A DNA stretch of 64,000 nt from Phycisphaeraceae bacterium (GCA_020639135.1 JACKHE010000003.1:1-64000), one strand, 5' to 3'; shown: positions 8,274 through 16,598, counted from the first letter of the stretch. The notes: a model not told the origin generated them from the sequence alone. A program made the numbers and translations.

Positions 8274-9134
8274 CTACTCAAACACCACCGTCTTGTTGCC
8301 GCTGACGAGGATGCGGTCCTGGAGGTGCGCTCGCACGGCGTCGGCAAGGACGATGCGCTCCAGGTCCCGGCCCTTGCGGATGAGGTCGTCGATGGTGTCG
8401 CGGTGGCCGACGCTCGTGGTCGCCTGGGCGATGATGGGGCCCTCGTCGAGGTCGCCGGTGACGTAGTGGCTGGTGGCGCCGATGATCTTGACGCCGCGGT
8501 CGAAGGCGCGGTGGTAGGGGCGGGCGCCGGCGAATGCGGGGAGGAAGGAGTGGTGGATGTTGATGATCCGCTCGCTCCATCGCGCCACGAAATCCTCCGA
8601 GAGGATCTGCATGTAGCGCGCCAGCACGACGCAGCCGATCCCGTGCTTGTCGAGCAACTCCTCGATGCGTGCTTCCTGCTGCGGCTTGGTTGCGGGCGTC
8701 ACCGGCAGGTGGTGGAAGGGGATCTCCGCGGATTCGACGAGCGCGCGGTGGTCGTCGTGGTTTCCGATGACCAGCGCGATCTCGCCGTCGAGTTCGCCGG
8801 TCCGCCAGCGGAAGAGCAGATCGGCGAGGCAGTGCCCCTGTCTGGAGACCAGCACGGCGATCCTCGGCGCCGAGTCGCGCCAGTCGAGCCGCCACCGCAT
8901 CGCGCGCTGCTCGGCGATCATCGCGACGCCCGATTCGAGCGCCGGGCGATCCACGCCGTTGCGCTCGATCGCCAGGCGCATGAAGAACCGCCCGGACTCG
9001 GCGTCGGTGTGCTGGTCGGCGTCGATGATGTTCCCGCCGAGCGCGCCGACGACGCCGGTGACCTCGGCGATGAGGCCCGGGCGGTCGGGGCAGTCGATGA
9101 GCAGCGTGGCGGTGTGCGTGGCGATTCCGGGCAT
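8274..9134 (-). CDS. purU: formyltetrahydrofolate deformylase
   Basis: PurU hydrolyses 10-formyl-tetrahydrofolate to formate and tetrahydrofolate, balancing one-carbon pools for purine synthesis. The protein has an N-terminal ACT-like regulatory domain (about residues 1-80, beginning TATLLIDCPDRPGLIAEVTG) and a C-terminal formyltransferase fold with the catalytic Asn-His-Asp set: NIHHSFLP at 192-199 and TSHYVTGDLDEGP at about 221-233. Its 286 residues fit the family (E. coli 280). The ATG at 9134 is preferred over a TTG at 9161 because it aligns with the usual short N-terminus. No strong ribosome site is visible for either. It stands alone on the minus strand, divergent from a small membrane-protein gene. 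Confidence 0.95.
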   Translation of the reverse strand: MPGIATHTATLLIDCPDRPGLIAEVTGVVGALGGNIIDADQHTDAESGRFFMRLAIERNGVDRPALESGVAMIAEQRAMRWRLDWRDSAPRIAVLVSRQGHCLADLLFRWRTGELDGEIALVIGNHDDHRALVESAEIPFHHLPVTPATKPQQEARIEELLDKHGIGCVVLARYMQILSEDFVARWSERIINIHHSFLPAFAGARPYHRAFDRGVKIIGATSHYVTGDLDEGPIIAQATTSVGHRDTIDDLIRKGRDLERIVLADAVRAHLQDRILVSGNKTVVFE

Positions 9135-9243
9135 CGCGCCATGGTACTCGGACGCCGGCAATGCGGGTTTTTTTGGGTGGACCGTGGTGGATCATGGGCC
9201 GATGAATCCGACGATCGTTGCGATCCATCCCGGGAGAATCAGC

Positions 9244-9393
9244 ATGAACTTCGACTGGACATCGGCAACATGCACGCTGGCTCTGACCGGTCCGGAGATC
9301 GCGGCGCTGGTGGCGATGGGCCTGTGCTGCCTGTTCGTGCTCTATCTGAAGTTCAAGGGCCGGCTGCCGTCGGATCCGGGGGGGAGCCTCTGA
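9244..9393 (+). CDS. 49-residue single-pass membrane protein
   Basis: A short frame from ATG 9244 to TGA 9393 has GGGAGA 6 bases upstream. The protein has a polar N-terminus, one strongly hydrophobic helix (about residues 20-38, IAALVAMGLCCLFVLYLKF) followed by KFKGR, and a short tail ending PSDPGGSL. The positive-inside rule suggests N-out/C-in. I recognise no family. It sits between divergent purU and the PqqB-like gene, 43 bases upstream of the latter, and could be its operon partner. A ribosome site and a coherent transmembrane helix with flanking lysines argue for a real gene. Confidence 0.5.
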   Translation: MNFDWTSATCTLALTGPEIAALVAMGLCCLFVLYLKFKGRLPSDPGGSL

Positions 9394-9436
9394 AGCGGTC
9401 GCCCGCCGCGGCGCGCCCGCGGGTTATCCTTTTGAA

Positions 9437-10405
9437 ATGCGACCCCTTCGGCTGATCGGCGCCCTGCTCGGAGCGCTCGCGGTCTCGGCTGGTGTGTCGG
9501 CGCCAGCGGACCCCGCGGCGCCGGCGACTCCATTCGTGCTCGTGCTCGGCGTTGCGCAGGACGCAGGCTATCCGCAGACCGCGTGCCGGAAGGCGTGCTG
9601 TGCGCCGGCGCAGACCGATCCATCTGCAAATCGGAATGTCGCCAGCCTGGCGATCGTCGATCCGGAGTCTGGCCGGCGCTGGCTGATCGACGCGACCCCG
9701 GACTTCCGGGAGCAGCTCCGGACGCTCGACGAGGCCGCGCCGCCGCCGGCGGATGACCGCTCGTCGCCGGCGCTGGCCGGGATCTTCTGCACGCACGCGC
9801 ACATCGGGCATTACCTGGGGCTGGCGCAGCTGGGGCGAGAGGCGACCGGCGCGCGGGGCGTGCCGGTGTACGCGATGCCGAGGATGCGATCGTTCCTGGA
9901 GAACAACGGCCCGTGGAGCCAGCTCGTGGGGCTGGGCAACATCGAGCTGCGCGATCTGCACAATGGTGAGCCGGTCTGGCTGACGGGGGCGCTGACGGTC
10001 ACCCCGCTGCTCGTGCCGCATAGGGACGAATACTCAGAGACTGTGGGCTTCCGCGTCGAGGGGCCGGGCCGATCGGTCCTGTACGTACCGGACATCGACA
10101 AGTGGTCGCGCTGGGAGCGGCGGATCGAGGACGAGATCGCGAAGGTTGATGTCGCCTACCTCGACGGCACGTTCTACGCCGACGGCGAACTTCCGGGCAG
10201 GGATATGAGCGAGATCCCGCACCCGTTCATCAAGGAGACGATGGAGCGTCTTGCCGAACTGCCGCAGGCGGAGCGGGCGAAGGTCAGGTTCATCCACTTC
10301 AATCACACGAACCCGGTGGTCCGGGGTGATTCGAAGGCGATCGGCGTGGTCGAGGGAGCTGGTTTCGGCGTAGCGCGTGAGGGGGAGCGGGTTGAGTTGC
10401 AGTGA
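9437..10405 (+). CDS. secreted MBL-fold protein, PqqB-like
   Basis: This 322-residue protein has an N-terminal signal peptide (about residues 1-26, MRPLRLIGALLGALAVSAGV...) and then a metallo-beta-lactamase fold resembling PqqB. It starts with FVLVLGVAQDAGYPQTACRKACC. The metal motif is THAHIGHYLGL (H-x-H-x-G-H, Gly replacing the usual Asp). Further elements are LLVPHRDEYSETVGF, YVPDIDKW, VAYLDGTFY and FIHFNHTNPV. As far as I recall, the G-for-D change and the GLxxLGREA segment are normal for PqqB-like proteins of bacteria that do not make PQQ. No other pqq gene is nearby, so a PQQ role is unlikely. The actual reaction is unknown. Confidence 0.8.
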   Translation: MRPLRLIGALLGALAVSAGVSAPADPAAPATPFVLVLGVAQDAGYPQTACRKACCAPAQTDPSANRNVASLAIVDPESGRRWLIDATPDFREQLRTLDEAAPPPADDRSSPALAGIFCTHAHIGHYLGLAQLGREATGARGVPVYAMPRMRSFLENNGPWSQLVGLGNIELRDLHNGEPVWLTGALTVTPLLVPHRDEYSETVGFRVEGPGRSVLYVPDIDKWSRWERRIEDEIAKVDVAYLDGTFYADGELPGRDMSEIPHPFIKETMERLAELPQAERAKVRFIHFNHTNPVVRGDSKAIGVVEGAGFGVAREGERVELQ

Positions 10406-10427
10406 CAACCGGGACCAACGGCGAATG

Positions 10428-10799
10428 TCACATGATCGTCGATCGCTTCCACTCGCCCTTTTTCCTGGCCGCTTTGATTGCGGTCTCGGCGTCCGGGTAG
10501 TCGTCGATGGTGTACACGAGCGTCGTGTCGCCGATGCCGAGCTCATCGCCGTCCCTGAGCGGCGCACGCTCGGTGACCTTGACGCCGTTGAGGGTCGTCC
10601 CGTTGGCGGTTCGGTAGTCGGCGACCGAGTGGCCTTCGACACCGGGGATGACGGTGATCTGGAGGTGCTGCCGGGAGACCCGGGCGTGCCGGATCTGGAT
10701 GTTGCACTGCTCATCGCGCCCGACGCTGACGAGATGCCCATCGCCGATGGAATAGTGATTGCCGGCTTCCGGCCCCCTGATATTCACGAGCGACACCAC
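10428..10799 (-). CDS. FHA-domain protein
   Basis: This small protein (about 123 residues) is almost entirely one forkhead-associated domain, which binds phosphothreonine peptides. The core residues are present: VSVGRDEQCNIQI, ARVSRQHLQI (Ser and His of the phosphopeptide site), and the NGTTLNGVKV loop. The frame runs upstream into the tmRNA gene, giving the spurious N-terminus GFDSPRLH that is really the tmRNA 3' end. The true start must therefore lie after base 10863 in transcription order. Candidates are GTG at 10799, 10796 or 10787; none has a strong ribosome site. A basic C-terminal tail follows the domain. Partners are probably Ser/Thr kinase targets, which are common in this phylum. 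Confidence 0.82.
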   Translation of the reverse strand: MVSLVNIRGPEAGNHYSIGDGHLVSVGRDEQCNIQIRHARVSRQHLQITVIPGVEGHSVADYRTANGTTLNGVKVTERAPLRDGDELGIGDTTLVYTIDDYPDAETAIKAARKKGEWKRSTIM

Positions 10800-10863
10800 G
10801 CGGTGATACAACAGCGCGGCGGGCTCGGGAGCGTCGAGAATCTTCGTTTCGGAGACGATGGAA

Positions 10864-11212
10864 TGGAGCCGGGGGGAATCGAACCCCCGTGCCGGAGCAG
10901 TCAGCACAATGCCTCTACGCGTGTGTCCATTGGTTTGCTCTCGCTCCGGGCGGCCGCCAATGGCAGCGTCCGCTCAGACCCAGCAGCAGCGATGTCTCGT
11001 CCCCTTCCCCTGCGGCTCAGGTTGGGGACCAGCCCGATGTCATTGGCCGCCCCTCCATCGGGCGTCGAGGAGCGGCCATGGCTGCCTTCTCAGGCGGCCA
11101 GAGCGTACTGGTAGTTGCCAGTTAAAGGTGTTGCACGCTTGATGACGCGGCATGCGTGCGCCGCGACGCGCCACACGGCGCCTTCCCTGTCCGGTCGAAA
11201 CCGATCGGCCCC
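10864..11212 (-). ncRNA. ssrA: one-piece transfer-messenger RNA
   Basis: tmRNA rescues stalled ribosomes together with SmpB. The 5' end begins GGGGCCGAUCGGUUUCGACC and the 3' end is GGUUCGAUUCCCCCCGGCUCCA. The acceptor arms GGGGCCG and CGGCUCC pair over seven positions (one G-U), and GGUUCGAUUCC is the T-arm. CCA is not encoded: UUC follows the discriminator A. At 349 nt it has normal length. The tag frame runs from 11134 to 11090: GCA resume codon, peptide ATPLTGNYQYALAA, then UGA. The ALAA ending is canonical; the proximal part is not the usual AND/AEE type. The gene is divergent from ispD (100-base gap), and the FHA gene follows immediately. Confidence 0.93.
11090..11134 (-). other. tmRNA proteolysis-tag reading frame
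   Basis: Fifteen codons inside ssrA, from the GCA resume codon (nt 79 of the RNA) to UGA, encode ATPLTGNYQYALAA. This tag marks truncated proteins for ClpXP-type proteases; the C-terminal ALAA is the recognised degron. The position relative to the 5' end is close to that of E. coli (nt 90), and the frame ending in ALAA-stop fixes the reading. Confidence 0.82.
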
Positions 11213-11312
11213 TGTTGTCAAAGAGCGGTCGCCACCCCGTATCGGCGGCTTCCGAGGGTGATCTTAGGCGCGATCGGGGCGCCGATGGGTCGCGCCGCCT
11301 GCGGCCTGTAGA

Positions 11313-12125
11313 ATGCCCCGCATGCTTCAGATCGCGGTCATCATCCCGGCGGCCGGGGCCTCCCAGCGCTTCGGCTTGGGCAACAAGCTCGACGCCGACA
11401 TGGCGGGCCGGCCGGTCATTCAGAGGACGGTCGAGCTCTTCGTCAAGCGCGCCGACGTCGCCAGCGTGGTGGTCGCCGGGCCTCACGACGACGCGGCGTT
11501 CGCCGAGTTCCGCGACCGCCACGGCGACAAGCTGGGGCTGCTCGGCGCGACGCTGTGCCGGGGGGGCAGAGCGCACCGGTGGGAAACCGTCAAGGCGGCG
11601 CTCGAGCATGTGCCGGGGGATGCGACGCACATCGCCGTCCATGACGGCGCACGCCCCGCGGCGCCACAGGAGCTGATTGATCGGGTGTTCCAGGCCGCGG
11701 AGCGCTACGCCGCGGTCGTGCCGGCGATCGAGCTGTCGGACACGATCAAGCGCGTGCGCACGGAGCGGGACGACGCGGGGCCGGTTGATCCTTTGGCGGC
11801 GATCCTTGGCGGTGGAGACAACGACGGCTCATCCAAGCGCGACGCGACGAAGCGCATCGTGGAGTCCACGCAGGAGCGCGAGGGGCTGATACTCGTGCAG
11901 ACGCCGCAGGTGTTCGAGGCGGCGCTGCTGCGGCGTGCTTACGCGCAGGCCGACCTGACGAGCACGGACGACGCTTCGCTCTTGGAGCGATTGGGCGAGG
12001 AGGTCGTCGTGGTGGATGGGGATCCCCGGAACATCAAGATCACGCGGCGGGTGGATGTCGCGATGGCGGTGAAGGTGCTGGGGCTCAAGGAGCCGGCGGG
12101 GAGGGCGGCGCACAAGAAGTTCTGA
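11313..12125 (+). CDS. ispD: 2-C-methyl-D-erythritol 4-phosphate cytidylyltransferase
   Basis: IspD transfers CMP from CTP to MEP in the non-mevalonate isoprenoid pathway. The nucleotidyltransferase start IIPAAGASQRFGLGNKLDADMAGRPVI holds the CTP-binding loop with its basic residues, followed by VVVAGPHDD, the HVPGDATHIAVHDGARPAAP segment (VNDGARP in most species), and LVQTPQVFEAALL. The final DGDPRNIKITRRVD corresponds to the conserved NxKIT motif. At 270 residues it is longer than E. coli IspD (236), through an insertion of about 30 residues around 150-180. The start could be ATG 11313 or ATG 11322. A TAGAAT box sits only a few bases before the ATG, so a very short leader is possible. ispF is also in this window but far away. 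Confidence 0.93.
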   Translation: MPRMLQIAVIIPAAGASQRFGLGNKLDADMAGRPVIQRTVELFVKRADVASVVVAGPHDDAAFAEFRDRHGDKLGLLGATLCRGGRAHRWETVKAALEHVPGDATHIAVHDGARPAAPQELIDRVFQAAERYAAVVPAIELSDTIKRVRTERDDAGPVDPLAAILGGGDNDGSSKRDATKRIVESTQEREGLILVQTPQVFEAALLRRAYAQADLTSTDDASLLERLGEEVVVVDGDPRNIKITRRVDVAMAVKVLGLKEPAGRAAHKKF

Positions 12126-12135
12126 AGCCGGGTGG

Positions 12136-12210
12136 CGTGGCAACGCGCAGCTTTGCCACGGTTGGGGCGCATCATCGTGGTAACAATCGCGAAGCGCGAT
12201 TGCTACCACG
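12136..12210. repeat. two adjacent hairpin repeats, REP-like, between convergent genes
   Basis: The 105-base gap between ispD and ilvE, which converge, holds two inverted repeats. The first is CGTGGCAA (12136-12143) with TTGCCACG (12153-12160). The second has 16-base arms, 12176-12191 and 12195-12210, around a 3-base loop AAG, with only one mismatch. Both share the CGTGG-YAA edge. Neither has a T-run. They may act as a bidirectional transcription end or be members of a dispersed REP-type family. Confidence 0.6.
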
Positions 12211-12230
12211 GCGCCCACATTGTTGTGCAA

Positions 12231-13172
12231 TCAATCCTCCGGCGCCCCCTGCGCCAGGACCTCGCGGAAGCCCTCTCGGAGGCGCCTCGTGATCGGGCCC
12301 TCGCCCTTGCCGTCGCCGACGGGGTTCCCGTCGATGGACTTGACCGCGATGATCTCCGCGGCCGTTCCGGTGAGGAAGACCTCGTCGGCGCCGGTGACGT
12401 CTTCGAGCCGCAGGATGCGCTCTTCGATCGGGAGGCCCAGCTTCTTGCACAGGTCGATCACGAAGCGTCGCGTGATGCCTTCGAGGAGGCCCGATTCGCT
12501 GTCGGGGGTGGCGATGGCGCCATTCTTGACGGCGAAGACATTGTCGCCGGTGCACTCGCAGACCTCGCCCTGCTTGTTGAGCATGAGCGCTTCGAGGACG
12601 CCGGCGTCGATGGCCTCGATCTTGGCGAGGATGTTGTTGAGATAGTTGAGGCTCTTGATGCGCGGGTCGAGGCAGTCCACGGGGATGCGCGGGCGCTTGG
12701 CGACGATGATCGGCATGCCGGTCTCGTACATCTCCGGCGGGTAGAGGCTGATCGAGTCGGCGATGCAGATCACACCGGGCCTGGGGCAGCGGAAGGGGTG
12801 GAGCCCCAGCGTGCCGACGCCGCGCGTGACGACGAGGCGGATGTACCCGTCCTTGATGTCGTTGGCCTTGAGGCACTCGCGCATGACCCTGTCGATCTCG
12901 TCCTTGGAGTAGGGGATCTCCAGGCGGATCTTGTCGGCGGAGCGGTAGAGGCGGTCGATGTGGCTGCGACACTTGAAGATGCGTCCGCCGTAGGCGCGGA
13001 TGCCCTCGAAGCAGCCGTCGCCGTAGAGCAGGCCGTGATCGAAGACGCTGATCTTCGCCTGGGACCTGGGGAGCATCGCCCCGTCGATCCAGATGAGTGG
13101 TCTGTCGCCTTCGGTGTCGCGCATCGGTTCGGTCACGGTCTGCTTCGCCTCGGAGAGTTGAGATGTGGACAT
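12231..13172 (-). CDS. ilvE: branched-chain amino acid aminotransferase
   Basis: This class IV PLP aminotransferase catalyses the last step of Val, Leu and Ile synthesis and the first step of their breakdown. Typical motifs are FDHGLLYGDGCFEGIRAYGGRIF, IRLVVTRGVGTLGL, DPRIKSLNYLNNILAKIEA (PLP lysine region), CECTGDNVFAV and VFLTGTAAEIIAV. The TGTAAE loop, which contacts the cofactor phosphate, favours BCAT over D-amino-acid transaminase or ADC lyase. The frame extends upstream into rarA sequence; ATG 13172 (313 residues) or ATG 13181 (316 residues) are realistic starts. It follows rarA by about 47 bases on the same strand. Confidence 0.92.
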   Translation of the reverse strand: MSTSQLSEAKQTVTEPMRDTEGDRPLIWIDGAMLPRSQAKISVFDHGLLYGDGCFEGIRAYGGRIFKCRSHIDRLYRSADKIRLEIPYSKDEIDRVMRECLKANDIKDGYIRLVVTRGVGTLGLHPFRCPRPGVICIADSISLYPPEMYETGMPIIVAKRPRIPVDCLDPRIKSLNYLNNILAKIEAIDAGVLEALMLNKQGEVCECTGDNVFAVKNGAIATPDSESGLLEGITRRFVIDLCKKLGLPIEERILRLEDVTGADEVFLTGTAAEIIAVKSIDGNPVGDGKGEGPITRRLREGFREVLAQGAPED

Positions 13173-13219
13173 GGGGGGCATGATAACGGATCCGGTGGTG
13201 GCTGATTTCAAGGTCGATA

Positions 13220-14569
13220 TCAGGGCTTTGTTTCCCGGCGTTTGCGCAGGATCTCCTCCAGCCGCTCGGCGAGCACGATCTCGTGCCCGATGGGCTTCGG
13301 CAGATAGAACCGCCGGTCCACGCCCAGGTATTCCTGCGCGGACACGTGCCCGACGGCGGTGTTGGCGTCGTGCGAGTGGATGTAGTCGTAGCCCTGGCCG
13401 TGCCTGGCGCTTCCGTGACTGGCGGCCTTGGTCGGGTCGCGGAGGTAAATCGGGACCGGCCGCGTCCGCCCCTCGCGCACGTCGGCGATGGCGTCGTCGA
13501 TGGCGCGGTAGGCGGCGTTGGATTTGGGCGCCAGCGCGAGGTACGTCGCGCACTGGCCCAGCGTGATCCGCGCCTCGGGCATCCCGATGCGCTCGACGAG
13601 CGACCACGCCGCGTCGGCGATCATGATCCCCCGGGGGTCGGCGTTGCCGATGTCCTCGCTGGAGAGGATCGCGAGCCTGCGCGCGATGAAACGCGGGTCC
13701 TCGCCACCCTCGAGCATCACGGCGATCCAGTACACCGCGGCGTCGGGGTCCGAGCCCCGGACGGACTTGATCATCGCGCTGATGGCGTCGTAGTGCTCGT
13801 CGCCGTGGGCGCTGTAGTTGACCGCCTTGCGCTGGATGGATTCCTCAGCGACGGCGCGATCGATGCGGATCGCGCCGTTGTCATCTGGCGCCGAAGAGAG
13901 CACGGCGACCTCCAGTGCGGTCAGCGCACGGCGCGCATCGCCGTCGCTGATCGCCGCCCAGTGCGCGACGGCGTCGTCGGTGATCTCGATGCTCAGCTCC
14001 CCGAACCCTCGCTCGGGATCGGCGATCGCCGCGCGCACGAGCCGGGCGATGTCGTCCTCGCTCAGGGGCTCGAAGCGGAAGAGCGTGCTGCGGCTGATGA
14101 GGGCGGCGTTGACGGTGAAGACGGGGTTCTCCGTCGTCGCTCCGACGAGGGTGATGAGCCCCCGCTCGACGTCGGCGAGCAGCACGTCCTGCTGTGACTT
14201 GCTGAAGCGGTGGATCTCGTCGAGGAATAGGACGGTGCGCCGACCGGAGTCGCCGAGCCTGCGGTCGGCGCTGTCGATGATCTCCCTGATGCGCTTGACG
14301 CTCGCGTGGGCGGCGTTCTCGCGCTCGAAGGCCCGGCCTGTGGAGCGGGCGACGATCTCGGCGAGCGCGGTCTTGCCGGTGCCCGGGGGCCCGTGGAAGA
14401 TCACGCTGCTGAGCGTGTCGGCGTCGATCATCCGGCGCAGGAGCCGCCCGGGCCCGACGATGTGTGTCTGCCCCGCGAACTCGTCGAGCGTCCGGGGCCG
14501 CAGGCGTGAGGCGAGGGGCTCGACGGATCTCCTGGCGGCGTCGCGTTTGTCGGACCAGAGGTCGGCCAT
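13220..14569 (-). CDS. rarA: replication-associated recombination protein A (AAA+ ATPase)
   Basis: RarA/MgsA (449 residues) is a clamp-loader-like AAA+ ATPase acting at stalled replication forks. Walker A is GPPGTGKT at 60-67, Walker B is VLFLDEIHRFSKSQQD, sensor 1 is LVGATTENP, and the arginine-finger region is ALISRSTLFRFEPL. The SDGDARRALTALE sensor 2 helix and the C-terminal tetramerisation part (YDAISAMIKSVRGSDPDAAVYWIAVMLEGGEDPRFIARRL) are complete. The start ATG is well supported by the conserved RPRTLDEFAGQ segment at residues 24-34. ilvE follows on the same strand; glmS is divergent. Confidence 0.96.
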   Translation of the reverse strand: MADLWSDKRDAARRSVEPLASRLRPRTLDEFAGQTHIVGPGRLLRRMIDADTLSSVIFHGPPGTGKTALAEIVARSTGRAFERENAAHASVKRIREIIDSADRRLGDSGRRTVLFLDEIHRFSKSQQDVLLADVERGLITLVGATTENPVFTVNAALISRSTLFRFEPLSEDDIARLVRAAIADPERGFGELSIEITDDAVAHWAAISDGDARRALTALEVAVLSSAPDDNGAIRIDRAVAEESIQRKAVNYSAHGDEHYDAISAMIKSVRGSDPDAAVYWIAVMLEGGEDPRFIARRLAILSSEDIGNADPRGIMIADAAWSLVERIGMPEARITLGQCATYLALAPKSNAAYRAIDDAIADVREGRTRPVPIYLRDPTKAASHGSARHGQGYDYIHSHDANTAVGHVSAQEYLGVDRRFYLPKPIGHEIVLAERLEEILRKRRETKP

Positions 14570-14719
14570 GGATCAATGGTAGGGGCCCGTCCGGTGTTCG
14601 GTGCGGGCGATTCGTGGCCTTTCCAGCAGGCGGGGGCAACAATGGTCGATCCTGACGATAGATCGTGACGTAGGACCGGGGCGGCCGATTCCCGGACGCC
14701 GCTGAGGAGGTACGCGGGC

Positions 14720-16549
14720 ATGTGCGGGATCGTCGCTTACATCGGGACCAAGGAGGCGCAGCCCCTGCTGATCGAGGGGCTCAAGCGGCTTGAGTACCGC
14801 GGGTACGACTCCGCGGGCATCGCCGTCGTCAACGACAACGGCATCGAGATCGAGCGCGCCGTCGGGCGCGTGAGCTGTCTCGAGGACAACCTCGAAGCGC
14901 GCGGCGGACTCCGCGGGACGCTGGGCATCGCCCACACCCGCTGGGCGACGCACGGCGAGGTCACCCTCCGCAACGCGCACCCCCACACCGACGACTCGCA
15001 CACCATCGCGTTGATCCACAACGGGATCATCGAGAACTACGCCGCGCTCCGGACCTACCTCGAGGAGAAGGGCCGCAAGTTCGTCACCGAGACGGACACC
15101 GAGGTGCTCACGACGCTCATCGCGGAGCTGTACGACGGCGACCTGGAGCACGCCGTGCAGGCGGCGCTGCGCGAGGTCACCGGCGCCTACGCGATCGCGG
15201 TGATCTGCGCCACCGAGCCGGACACGCTCGTCGCGGCGCGCAAGGGCTCGCCGCTGATCGTCGGCGTGGGCAACGGGGAGTACATCGTCGCCAGCGACGG
15301 CGCCGCCATCGTCTCGCACACGAGCCGCGCGGTGCTGCTGGAGGACTACCAGGTCTGCAAGATCACGCGCGACGGGTTCCACACGACGACGATCGACAAC
15401 GTGCCGGTGACGCCGCAGATCAGGCAGCTCGAGATGGAGCTGGAGCAGATCGAGCTCGGCGACCACCCGCACTACATGCACAAGGAGATCTTCGAGCAGC
15501 CCCGCTCGCTCCGCAACACCATGCGAGGGCGCCTCGACCGCAACGAGGGCCGCGTCGTGCTGGGCGGAGTGGGGCAGTACGCGCGTGAGCTGGTGCGCGC
15601 CAAGCGGTTTATCCTCACGGCGCAGGGCACCGCGCTGCACGCGGCGATGATCGGCGAGTACCTCATCGAGGACCTCGCCAAGATCCCCTGCGAGGTCGAG
15701 TACGCCTCCGAGCTCCGCTACCGCAACCCGATCATCGAGGAGGGCACCGTCGTCATGGCGGTCAGCCAGTCCGGCGAGACCGCCGACACCCTCGCGGCGC
15801 TGCAGGAGGTCACCGACCGAGGCGCCCTGGCGCTGGGCGTGGTCAACGTCGTGGGCTCGTCCATCTCGCGGCAGACCGACGCCGGCGTCTATCTCAGGGT
15901 CGGCCCGGAGATCGGCGTCGCCTCGACCAAGGCGTTCACCGGGCAGGTCGCCGTCCTGGCGATGCTCGCGATGTTCCTGGGCCGGCGCAAGCACATGCCG
16001 GCCAGCCAGTGCTCGCGCCTCATCGAGTCGCTCGAGCGCATCCCCGATCAGGTCGAGTCGATCGTCAAGCAGTCGGAGTCGATCCGCGACATCACCAGCA
16101 AGTACGTGGACCGAGAGAACTGGCTCTTCCTGGGCCGGGGCGTGAACTACCCCACGGCCCTCGAGGGGGCGCTGAAGCTGAAGGAAATTTCGTACATCCA
16201 CGCCGAGGGCATGCCCGCGGCGGAGATGAAGCACGGCCCCATCGCGCTGATCAACGACGGCATGCCGGTGGTGTTCATCGCCAATCAGGGCGCGCAGTAC
16301 GACAAGGTCATCAGCAACATCGAGCAGGTCCGCAGCCGGGGCGGGCGGGTGATCGCCGTCGCCACCGAGGGCGACAAGCAGATCAGGACGGTCGCCGACG
16401 ACGTGGTCTTCGTCCCGGACATCCCCGAGCCGCTGAGCCCGCTGCTGACGGTGATCCCGCTGCAGTTGCTCGCGTACCACGCCGCGGTCCTGCGGGGCCA
16501 CGACGTGGACAAGCCCCGGAACCTCGCCAAGAGCGTGACGGTGGAATAA
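14720..16549 (+). CDS. glmS: glutamine-fructose-6-phosphate aminotransferase (isomerizing)
   Basis: GlmS makes glucosamine-6-phosphate from fructose-6-phosphate and glutamine, the first step toward UDP-GlcNAc for cell wall and LPS. The 609-residue protein begins MCGIVAYIG, with the catalytic cysteine at the N-terminus after Met removal. The glutaminase domain (1-240) carries YRGYDSAGIA, THTRWATHGEV-like and HNGIIENY motifs. Two SIS domains follow (about 285-420 and 455-600), with SQSGETADTLAAL and GRGVNYPTALEGALKLKEISY. The C-terminus DKPRNLAKSVTVE is diagnostic. GAGGAGG about 10 bases before the ATG is a clear ribosome site. The 150-base leader shows no glmS-ribozyme-like structure that I can recognise. 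Confidence 0.98.
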   Translation: MCGIVAYIGTKEAQPLLIEGLKRLEYRGYDSAGIAVVNDNGIEIERAVGRVSCLEDNLEARGGLRGTLGIAHTRWATHGEVTLRNAHPHTDDSHTIALIHNGIIENYAALRTYLEEKGRKFVTETDTEVLTTLIAELYDGDLEHAVQAALREVTGAYAIAVICATEPDTLVAARKGSPLIVGVGNGEYIVASDGAAIVSHTSRAVLLEDYQVCKITRDGFHTTTIDNVPVTPQIRQLEMELEQIELGDHPHYMHKEIFEQPRSLRNTMRGRLDRNEGRVVLGGVGQYARELVRAKRFILTAQGTALHAAMIGEYLIEDLAKIPCEVEYASELRYRNPIIEEGTVVMAVSQSGETADTLAALQEVTDRGALALGVVNVVGSSISRQTDAGVYLRVGPEIGVASTKAFTGQVAVLAMLAMFLGRRKHMPASQCSRLIESLERIPDQVESIVKQSESIRDITSKYVDRENWLFLGRGVNYPTALEGALKLKEISYIHAEGMPAAEMKHGPIALINDGMPVVFIANQGAQYDKVISNIEQVRSRGGRVIAVATEGDKQIRTVADDVVFVPDIPEPLSPLLTVIPLQLLAYHAAVLRGHDVDKPRNLAKSVTVE

Positions 16550-16558
16550 GCGCCGTGC

Positions 16559-16586
16559 CACTACACACCGCTTTGGGTGTGTAGTG
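16559..16586. terminator. 11-bp perfect hairpin between convergent glmS and DUF1643 gene
   Basis: CACTACACACC (16559-16569) and GGTGTGTAGTG (16576-16586) pair perfectly around a 6-base loop GCTTTG, 10 bases after the glmS stop and 13 bases before the end of the opposite gene. It has no clear T-run, so it may work as a weak bidirectional terminator or as an RNA 3'-end stabiliser. Confidence 0.6.
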
Positions 16587-16598
16587 CTGACTGCATAT

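Noticed and set aside
10800..10907. N-terminal extension GFDSPRLH of the FHA protein
   Set aside because: This stretch is the tmRNA T-arm and acceptor sequence read as codons, a known annotation artefact.
14570..14719. glmS ribozyme in the glmS leader
   Set aside because: The 150-base leader lacks the ribozyme core; such ribozymes are mostly known from Firmicutes.
14573..16561. 662-residue open frame on the minus strand
   Set aside because: Antisense to glmS, whose identity is certain.
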